In this document: positions 56,146 to 64,000 of the stretch, one piece after another
How positions within the stretch are numbered: position 1 is the stretch's first letter
How the letters are laid out: each line of letters opens with the position of its first letter
From: Magicicada septendecula
Lineage: Eukaryota > Arthropoda > Insecta > Hemiptera > Cicadidae
Assembly: GCA_034769895.1 (NCBI GenBank)
Contig: CM068370.1
Coordinates: 36,981,031-37,045,030, forward strand
Length of the DNA stretch: 64,000 nt
Reading direction: 5' to 3'
Translations under genes and position numbers: made by a program
The notes under the pieces: generated by a model
The model's database searches: none
Seen by the model: the letters and a program-made list of their open reading frames with translations, nothing else
Told to the model about the DNA's origin: nothing

Positions 56146-56447
56146 TTGAATGCTCTCCTCTAGACAATACTGCCCTTGTACAACAGTATAAGCTGTTTAT
56201 AACAGCACAAGATATTTAGGATAACCCATGTTACACATAATTCCCACAGAACGGATCTGTTAACTCTATCAAATGCTTTGTCGTAGTCAATGAAGGCAAG
56301 ATGTGTCACCAAATTAAATTCCCTTCTTTTCTCAGTCAATATTTTCAAAGACAATACATCATCAATGCAAGATCGGCTCTTGCGAAATCCTGCCTGTTCT
56401 CCAGAAGTAAAATATCCAAGATAGAACGAAGAGGTGAATTTGATCAA
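56146..56447 (-). pseudogene. LINE reverse transcriptase fragment (parent of the satellite)
   Basis: The minus frame 56160-56447 carries EQAGFRKSRSCIDDVLSLKI, LTEKRREFNLVTHLAFIDYD and KAFDRVNRSVLWE, i.e. RT blocks up to motif A (FIDYDKAFD) of a Jockey/RTE-like LINE. Immediately after KAFDRVN the sequence becomes the first, most diverged 124-bp unit. Upstream and downstream parts of the LINE are missing. Confidence 0.85.
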
Positions 56448-57429
56448 AACGTTTCAAAGAAAATGCGTGTTGAACATTGTGGAAAAGAATAGATGGAAAA
56501 CAGTTGATACTAAAGACTACAAGGACCAAGAGAGAAAGAGAGCTCAGATAGGTATCGTTTCGATACAGAGTTGAAGGATGTGACCGGAAAAATAAACCAT
56601 ATAACAGGGTAGAATAGAATGATGTAAATTAAGTCAAACCCCGTCCATGGCTTTGGTACTGAAGATAAAATATAAAAGTCAGTAATCTGTGTATACGGAT
56701 AGAAAACAAAAATAAATTTTAGTGTAAAGGTGACGTTGTTTATGGAAATGTTTATGCTAAGCGCATCTTTTCATGATGCAGTTAAACAGCAAGTTATACA
56801 CCGAGCTCCAGTTATTTTTACCAGCTAAATTTATCTTTCGAAACGCGCGTATATTTCAGTACGCATTCCAGAAAGGAGGCACTAAAGGTCGGCGTAGGTA
56901 AACTAAATTCTTCACTTCATAGTATTTGAGTCAGCAGACCAGCTATGTGCACGAGTTTGCTCTTTACGACAGTGTGTGTGTTTGTGGTACGCGTGATTGG
57001 AGCGCTTGTTAGTGCGTGTGTATGTGTATGTGTATGTGTCGGGGTGTTTAGAACTTTCACTACACCGTGTGTCACTATAAACAATACAAGTCTATGGTGA
57101 CAGCTGGTACGTCCGAACGTGACGTCACAGACAATATTGTAACTACATTTACAGCATTAAATGTTAGGTTTAGCATTGATCAGAATACATCACAAATTGC
57201 CTTTTTGCGACGCATACACTGTATATCCCTTGCTGTCACCCGACATATGTTACGAAGACGATAAATAAAAAATCTGTATGGAGAACCACACATGACTCGC
57301 ATGTTCTAATTAATTAAAAAATTACTTTAAATATGTAGGCCCACATTCGGAACGCAACCAATGTATCAGCTTGCTTTTGGTAAAAACGCTGGGAAAGATA
57401 TCACAATACGAATTGTACCTAGTTGTTAA
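56448..57429. other. Non-coding interval
   Basis: Unassigned, with TG-rich sequence near 57000-57045. Small frames have no motifs. Confidence 0.4.
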
Positions 57430-57431
57430 TA

Positions 57432-58028
57432 CGAGGTCTGTAAATTAAGTAAAGAGACTAATCATGTAGCTAGCATTCAATATGACAATACTGTAAGATT
57501 TCTATTAACACAGATGGTTAGATAAACATATGATTGATATTGAGTATTAATATTTATTGTCTATTGTTGCCAAATGAAACGTAAACAAGTTTTTAGTGAA
57601 GTGAGTTTTTTTGTGCGTTATAAAAATGAGTGACATCAATTACGAACAACGTTGAGCAATCAAGTTTTGTGTTAAACTCGGGCACAATGCTACTGAAACT
57701 TTCAAAAAATTGACAAAGGTGTATGGATATGAAGCTTTGTCAAGAGCACAGGTTTTCAGATGGTTTAAAGCATTTTCAGGTGACCGGGAATCAATAAAGG
57801 TTGATCCACGCTCTGACGACAATGTTGATCGAACAGGGACTTGGTGAGGTCTGACCATCGATTAACCGTCAGAATCATCGCAGAACAACTAAATTTTAAC
57901 CACACTACAGTTTATCAAATTTTGAAAACGAAATTTAGCGTGAACACCTGGATGCTGTATCATGACAATTCACCTTGTCACACAGCACTCTCGGTTAAAT
58001 AGTCTCATTACTTAATTTACAGACCTCG
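57432..58028 (+). mobile_element. Deleted mariner transposon
   Basis: Inverted ends of about 28 bp: the left is CGAGGTCTGTAAATTAAGTA and the right end, reversed, is the same; both are flanked by TA (57430-57431 and 58029-58030). The interior plus strand retains the mariner transposase N-terminus in pieces: AIKFCVKLGHNATETFKKL, YGYEALSRAQVFRWFKAFS and DRLTV-like. It then jumps by internal deletion to YHDNSPCHTA-like sequence before the right end. About 600 bp against the usual 1.3 kb. Inactive. Confidence 0.85.
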
Positions 58029-58030
58029 TA

Positions 58031-59110
58031 TTTTACAAATAAAGAATTAATTTGATTAAATTATGTTTAATTTAAACAACGCGAAATAAAGCGAATATAC
58101 CGCCCAGCGTTTGTTATCCGTGAATTTCTGAAAACGAAAAATTATTTTGTTTACGTATCCGTGGTGACATAGCATGGAACGATATCAATTGTTAATATTT
58201 TATTGAAATATTCAAGTTTTAGGTCGAATAAATTTATATCATCAACACAAAAATTACCCCCTCGCTCTTCAACTACCCTTTTTATTTATAGATATTTCAT
58301 CTACCTTTCTACAGTGGATTATCATGACCTTCTTTTCAGGATACATCATTTATCAAAATTCAGTACTTTACTCTTGTTCAAATGTAAAACGTTGGAGATA
58401 AACTATCCTTATTCTTAAAAGATCTTCACCAGAATCAATAGGCCTTGAGTCCTCTACAACTCGGGCACATATATGCAAAAAATTAATTTGATTCTGTTTG
58501 AATTTGCGGCAGTTATCGTTTTCCACAGAAAAAAGTCTAAACACAGACGGACGCTTTTCGGAAAATGACTTTTCTTCATGTTTTAAAGGTAGTAAAATGA
58601 GAATCAGCCCTTATCTCGAAACGATTTTTTCGTGATCACCATACTTCCATTTCCTTACGGAACGTGGAAATAAATCTAAGACTTAAGATTTCATCAAAAC
58701 TGTGTATTTTTGTAAGTCAACACAAGGATAAGAACTTCAAACTGATAGCAATGGCATATGTCTTTAAAAGACGCCAGTGATGGATTGATTATTGACGTTA
58801 GCCCTTCTAGTGAAACGGACTTCTTCCGCCACTGCTTTTTTTTATTAAAAAGCGACGTTCGACTGTTCGACTACAGAACAAATTGGTAGCCGACAACAGC
58901 TAAGGCAAAAGCAACTAAAATCATTACACATAAAAGAGAAACAATACTCCGTCCCACATCAGACAGAGAGCCAAAACATACTAAAGTATTTACATAATAT
59001 ATAGGTAACAAACAAAAAATAAAATAAAACTTACCAAATATGAAATCTATAAGACACCACACACACTGCATACACAACACAAGACGAACAAACTCACATG
59101 AACCCGCACG
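58031..59110. other. Non-coding interval
   Basis: AT-rich, no gene or named repeat. Confidence 0.4.
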
Positions 59111-59124
59111 CCTCAAAGTGACAG

Positions 59125-59190
59125 TTGTGGTTTTGTTTTTGCGTGAAGACGGCTATCGATTTGTCGCGCAGCCGAAACGTTGGTTTTTAA
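59125..59190 (+). repeat. Penelope-end-like segment with paired TGAAGA and CCGAAACG blocks
   Basis: GTGAAGACGGCTATCGATTT and CGCAGCCGAAACGTTGG enclose a short hairpin (CGGCT/AGCCG), in the same order as in the arms of the Penelope-like elements at 3948 and 6262. Isolated here, directly before the 34-bp array. Confidence 0.4.
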
Positions 59191-59194
59191 TTAA

Positions 59195-59810
59195 AAAACA
59201 GTGACGAAATTCCGGCTGACTAGTAGGCCTAACAGTGACGAAAGTCCGGCTGACTAGTAGGCCTAACAGTGATGAAAGTCCGGCTGACTAGTAGGCCTAA
59301 CAGTGATGAAAGTCCGGCTGACTAGTAGGCCTAACAGTGATGAAAGTCCGGCTGACTAGTAGGCCTAACAGTGATGAAAGTCCGGCTGACTAGTAGGCCT
59401 AACAGTGATGAAAGTCCGGCTGACTAGTTGGCCTAACAGTGATGAAAGTCCGGCTGACTAGTAGGCCTAACAGTGATGAACGTCCGGCTGACTAGTAGGC
59501 CTAACAGTGATGAAAGTCCGGCTGACTAGTAGGCCTAACAGTGATGAAAGTCCGGCTGACTAGTAGGCCTAACGGCGATTGCCCATTTTGCAGTGATGAA
59601 AGTCCGGCTGACTAGTAGGCCTGACGGCGATTGCCCATTTTGCAGTGATGAAAGTCCGGCTGACTAGTAGTAGGCCTAACGGCAATGGCCCATTTTGCAG
59701 TGATGAAAGTCCGGCTGACTAGTAGGCCTAACGGCAATGGCCCATTTTGCAGTGATGAAAGTCCGGCTGACTAGTAGTAGGCCTAACGGCAATGGCCCAT
59801 TTTGCATTTA
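59195..59810. repeat. 34-bp tandem array with a compound extension
   Basis: About 11 units containing GTGATGAAAGTCCGGCTGAC and TAGTAGGCCTAAC at a 34-bp period (59197 to about 59566). About five longer units follow that insert GGCGATTGCCCATTTTGC or GGCAATGGCCCATTTTGC. No unique spacers, so not a CRISPR array. Confidence 0.93.
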
Positions 59811-60224
59811 AATTGTACAACAGTTGATCTCTAGTGATTATATTTTAATGTGATTCTTTATATATTTTTTCAACTCTTAATGTCTGATGTAGTTTCCCTG
59901 TAAACATACGGTTCTGTAGAAGATGGTGAATTTTTTTATGTGTGTCGTACCATCGCACACTGTACTTCAAAATCCTGAATTTTATGTTTAGAAATATTCT
60001 GTGTTTGTAAAAACTTAGTTTTTGAGACACTATCTAGTAGTAGTAGTAGTAGTAGTAGTAGAAGACCAATAAAAATTTTCAATGAGTTTATTGGTCAATA
60101 AATTGCTATAGGCTACATTTGAAATTGTATAAACTAGTACTCCTACGGATAAAAATAAATGCAGAAGAACCAGAAAGACACTAAGAAATAAAACCTATCA
60201 AGTTCACTAGAAAAAATTAGAAAA
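59811..60224. other. Non-coding interval with short TAG microsatellite
   Basis: TAG repeats at about 60037-60061; the rest is unassigned AT-rich DNA. Confidence 0.5.
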
Positions 60225-60505
60225 GTTGATATTATTCTCTGCCGGGCTATTAGGCCGGGGTCTATTAATGTTCACATAGCTTACAACAGCGTTTCGGCCT
60301 CATCACTGGAAGGCATCTTTAGTGTCTACAACGAGATGGAAGTTCTGCATCACAGATCTGTGGGAATTGGCTACATTTTGCCGGTTACTCAGTCGTTCTA
60401 GATGTTGAAGATGACCTCCAATGGTGGAGCCAAAACGTCTGTTGTAAACTATGTAAAGAGTAACAGACTAATAGCCCGGCAGAAAATAATTTCAACAGTG
60501 TTGAC
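60225..60505. repeat. Fold-back repeat, CCGAAACG family, copy 2
   Basis: Both ends carry the same sequence in inverted orientation. The left, reversed, reads ATTATTCTCTGCCGGGCTAT as the outer block; the right ends TAATAGCCCGGCAGAAAATA. Inside each end is a (G)CCGAAACG or GCCAAAACG block followed by CTGTTGTAA. It is homologous to 17015-17300. No coding capacity. Confidence 0.65.
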
Positions 60506-61025
60506 GCTGGTCGTGAAAGCCTTACAAAAGAAAAACTCTTTCTTATAAAAAGACCGTGAAGGTTGTCTGATTCTGAGCAATATTCGTTCTTTTCCTAGTT
60601 GCAATGATAATATTTCTCAATATTTTTGATAATATTAATCAGCTGTATGAGCTTCGGGTTGCTGTTCTACGCATTGTAACGCCAGTTCCAAGATGTCCAA
60701 CCCGTCTGCATGTGAAATGTGGGGAGTTGAACAACTTTCTTCATCAGACGAATTTTCCGTTTTGGTATCCGCATTTTTCTCACCAATTGCGCTAACAATT
60801 TCTCAGTCACTACAGATGAAATAGTAAGACATGAAGCGGTTTGTGCAGACGGTACTGGAGGCAGGGAACGCAGTTCAGTAAGGTGACCCAATCATGACAC
60901 GCAACCATGTGATACACCATCCATGCTGCTGTACTGAACACAAAAGAATTGGTCATAAAACAACGCATGAAAGCTATACGTATACGCAATGAGATATATT
61001 GATACAGCGCAACCTGACAGCAGTT
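60506..61025. other. Non-coding interval
   Basis: No gene recognised; GC content is closer to average. Small open frames on both strands have no motif. Confidence 0.4.
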
Positions 61026-61039
61026 TCATGTCTAATTAT

Positions 61040-61325
61040 AATAATAATGGCTCCCATGCGTACCATCGAAGTAGCTTAGAAGTAGTCAGGGTAGGCTGCC
61101 TAATGTGACCCGTACGACATACAAGGAAGGCGGTGTGGCCAGCACTACGCTTCAGCCGCTCATTATTATCCCTAGGATGTTATCCCAGTTACTCATTTTC
61201 AACAGGCTGAGTCGACCTGGAGGCTGAAAAACGCACCTTGATTTTTATGGTGCGGGCCCGGGAATCGAACCCCGGACCTCTGAATTAGTAGCCAGGTGGC
61301 ATACCCACTGGTCTACTGAGCCACC
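61040..61325 (-). mobile_element. tRNA-derived SINE with 14-bp target duplication
   Basis: TCATGTCTAATTAT occurs at 61026-61039 and again at 61326-61339. The element, read on the minus strand, starts with a tRNA-like head: a GTGGCTCAGTAGACCAGTGG A-box region and GGGTTCGATTCCC B box. A non-tRNA body follows and it ends in an ATT-type tail next to 61040. The head cannot fold as a complete tRNA acceptor stem, so it is not a functional tRNA gene. Confidence 0.85.
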
Positions 61326-61559
61326 TCATGTCTAATTATTTTAGATGTAAATTCGTTTCCCGTCATTGTTAACCCATTTGGTCAATATCTCTTTACGTGA
61401 CACCTTCCCATCCACGAATACTGTGTATTATTTCGTGCAACGTTTCGTTGGGACAAACATCTTCCTAACGATCATAATTTTGTGCTGGATTTAATCATTA
61501 AGTTGTTTCAAAAATATTGAAACTAATGGAACCACTTAGAATAGTCGAGAACGTCCTCG

Positions 61560-61996
61560 CCCCGTCCCCCGCCTAGTGTGGCAGGTCGAGGCCTCAGTCA
61601 AGGCCGCGTTCAAGTACGTTCCAGAGTACTCTATAGAACACGTGAATACGCATTAAGTGACGTGCACATTGAGGATGGAAGATTTCTAGAAGGCGTGCGC
61701 TACCTATAAAAGCCATAGTAGCTGGCTTGTCAGTTCGGTGGTGTTGAGCGATTTCTTTAGCACAGGTCGAGTGTTTGTAGCGAAGTGTTGTTGTGCTATA
61801 ATTAGTGCGGAATTCCTTTTAGTTGACATTATTATTGTGTGTGTGTAATTTTTACTTGAATTGTTGTAAGAGACTATCTTGTTGATTACAAATTATTATT
61901 TGTGATAATTAAAGCTGATTATTAGTGATTTCATTGGTGTCTTGTATTTTGTTTTCCACTGTACCATACGACGAATAGTTAGAATGTCGTAACAAT
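61560..61996 (+). promoter_or_regulatory. RNA polymerase II promoter, candidate solo LTR
   Basis: TATAAAAG near 61705-61712 is followed about 27 bp later by TCAGT, with a GC-richer upstream region. Downstream, GT-rich sequence runs to about 61995. A TG...CA-bounded repeat with an internal promoter and no gene afterwards would fit a solo LTR, but I cannot define the ends or a target duplication. No downstream coding region is visible. Confidence 0.35.
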
Positions 61997-62900
61997 ATTA
62001 TTCCACGAAAGTTGCACGCTTATGGAAGAAGCATTATTCCACGAATAGGCCGACCAACGTACCGGGTGTTTAACAGAGTTTTTGTTCGTAAAATTTCTGT
62101 TCAATGCATAGAGATTGGTCGCTCGCCGCCCACCGCTTTAACGTAGCCGAATCTTACGTAAGCAAAGTTCCAAGTTGGTGTAGTACTCTAAAATACTACT
62201 CTGTACAATGCGTAGTATTTAACAAACTCTAGATTTTTGCAAGTTACTTTATAAAACAGAAAAGGTTATGTACGTTATAAAGTGTGTGTATCATCAAAAG
62301 TGAGATAAAGAAAAAGTATCTGGGATAATCCGGAACTCGAAAAGTCGGGTTTTGGACGATCGGGACTGTACTGTAGTGCGAATAATGAAGCAAGTAAGAG
62401 TAATTACAAGATAGTAAAAGACGGAGGACATGGCGTCAGAATCTAAGATACTAGTTTCACTGCTCAAATCAACTTACCAGAGCACAGTCAACATACTGCA
62501 TAAAATCGATCACAATAATGCCTATCTTCTGTAGAAGACGGAAGTCATCAAAGATTGAGAAAATTAATTTTGATTTTGAGTTAGTGTTGTATTATCTATT
62601 TTGTAATTTTAATTTGAAATCATTCTCACTAAAAAGTACAAAAGCAAATGTTGAGCTGAAAGCTGGAATGACTCTAACTAAAAAGTAACATCCGTTACAG
62701 TTGTTTAGTGTTTACACAAATGGAAATGCGCGGTACGCAGGCAATCTATAACACCGAATTGAAATTGATTTCTGTTCTGGCAAGATGCCAATACATTAAC
62801 CGTGCTCAGATAATTTTAAAACCGGTACACATGCAATACAAACACATGAGTTACAAATATGACTGAAATTAAACTTTCACTGATAAAAATTGTAGGCCTC
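61997..62900. other. Non-coding interval
   Basis: No gene or named repeat seen. Confidence 0.4.
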
Positions 62901-62904
62901 GTTC

Positions 62905-63742
62905 GAACAAGATTTGAGCATTCAGATAAACATGTAACGTTAAACGAAAATGGGTCAAGTTTAAACTGCTACGAATAAGAATTACAAGAGTTGAGCATTC
63001 AGATAAACCTGCAACGTTAAACGAAATGGGTCAAGTTTAAACTGCTACGAATAAGAATTACAAGAGTTGGGCATTCAGATAAACCTGCAACGTTAAACGA
63101 AATGGGTCAAGTTTAAACTGCTACGAATAAGAATTACAAGAGTTGAGCATTCAGATAAACCTGCAACGTTAAACGAAATGGGTCAAGTTTAAACTGCTAC
63201 GAATAAGAATTACAAGAGTTGAGCATTCAGATAAACCTGCAACGTTAAACGAAATGGGTCAAGTTTAAACTGCTACGAATAAGAATTACAAGAGTTGAGC
63301 ATTCAGATAAACCTGCAACGTTAAACGAAAATGGGTCAAGTTTAAACTGCTACGAATAAGAATTACAAGAGTTGGGCATTCAGATAAACCTGCAACGTTA
63401 AACGAAATGGGTCAAGTTTAAACTGCTACGAATAAGAATTACAAGAGTTGAGCATTCAGATAAACCTGCAACGTTAAACGAAATGGGTCAAGTTTAAACT
63501 GCTACGAATAAGAATTACAAGAGTTGAGCATTCAGATAAACCTGCAACGTTAAACGAAATGGGTCAAGTTTAAACTGCTACGAATAAGAATTACAAGAGT
63601 TGAGCATTCAGATAAACCTGCAACGTTAAACGAAATGGGTCAAGTTTAAACTGCTACGAATAAGAATTACAAGAGTTGAGCATTCAGATAAACCTGCAAC
63701 GTTAAACGAAATGGGTCAAGTTAAACTGCTACGAAGAAGAAT
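62905..63742. repeat. 76-bp tandem array (~11 copies)
   Basis: Units contain TTGAGCATTCAGATAAACCT, GCAACGTTAAACGAAATGGG and TCAAGTTTAAACTGCTACG; successive starts (62991, 63067, ...) are 76 bp apart and near identical. The first and last units are diverged. Non-coding. Confidence 0.95.
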
Positions 63743-63797
63743 TACTTAAAAGTAGTACCGATAATGACTTGGATTAGTAAGTACGATAGGCATTGTA

Positions 63798-63805
63798 GTA
63801 CTACT

Positions 63806-63868
<63 letters not shown>

Positions 63869-63895
63869 GCTACTACTACTACTACTACTACTATC

Positions 63896-63926
<31 letters not shown>

Positions 63927-63928
63927 TC

Positions 63929-63974
<46 letters not shown>

Positions 63975-64000
63975 TCACCACCACCACCACCACTAGTACT
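63798..64000. repeat. (ACT)n/(ACC)n trinucleotide microsatellite
   Basis: Imperfect ACT/ACC repeats run to the window edge. The long poly-Val frame on the other strand is an artefact of the repeat. Confidence 0.95.

Noticed and set aside
59195..59810. CRISPR-like array
   Set aside because: Repeats are contiguous without unique spacers, and the context is a eukaryotic genome.
61245..61325. Functional tRNA gene on the minus strand
   Set aside because: A and B boxes are recognisable, but the acceptor stem does not pair fully and it is the head of a SINE bounded by a 14-bp duplication.
63742..63993. Poly-Val frame on the minus strand
   Set aside because: Translation of the ACT/ACC microsatellite; no start context or domain.

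Overview
The window looks like repeat-dense nuclear DNA of an arthropod, most likely an insect with a large genome. It is AT-rich and holds GT-AG introns, TATA plus TCAGT core promoters, Penelope-like elements, many non-LTR retrotransposon tails ending in GAA repeats, PIF/Harbinger, mariner and Kolobok-like DNA transposons, and a tRNA-derived SINE. I recognise no host protein-coding gene. A cockroach- or termite-like host is only a guess.

The centrepiece is a nearly complete Polinton/Maverick (adintovirus-like element) at 22988-47712. It is 24,725 bp long, begins and ends with AGTAGAGGG/CCCTCTACT, and is flanked by a perfect 6-bp target duplication, CGTACC. The leftward genes are a 97-aa unknown protein, a 167-aa unknown protein and a family-B protein-primed DNA polymerase. 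The rightward genes are an integrase with chromodomain, a packaging ATPase, a conserved Polinton protein with a poly-Glu tract, a fibre-like repeat protein, a parvovirus-type phospholipase A2-like protein, an adenain-like protease, the minor capsid protein, a 57-aa small protein and the double-jelly-roll major capsid protein. Together these are a replication, integration, packaging, maturation and virion set. A BIR (inhibitor-of-apoptosis type) gene lies antisense inside a predicted intron of the polymerase gene. Two genes carry single in-frame TGA codons and the protease has no ATG before its conserved N-terminus, so this copy is probably young but no longer fully functional.

The right end of the Polinton is unusual. 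A unit of about 2.48 kb, containing the inner part of the terminal inverted repeat plus about 1 kb of subterminal DNA, is present four times in tandem (37685-47568), whereas the left end has a single copy. Every copy of the inverted repeat, on both ends, carries an embedded fragment of about 75 bp resembling the 5' part of the element's own protease gene. Three consecutive rightward genes share a compact design in which the stop codon of one gene lies inside the TATA box of the next, with an initiator 31-32 bp downstream.

Left of the Polinton (1-22987) are Penelope-like remnants with inverted arms, several LINE 3' ends and a 3.4-kb PIF/Harbinger element with interleaved antisense genes. Right of it (47719-64000) are further LINE pieces, a Kolobok-like element with TTAA duplication, a 124-bp satellite derived from a LINE reverse transcriptase segment, a deleted mariner, 34-bp and 76-bp tandem arrays, a SINE with a 14-bp target duplication, a candidate solo LTR and a trinucleotide microsatellite.
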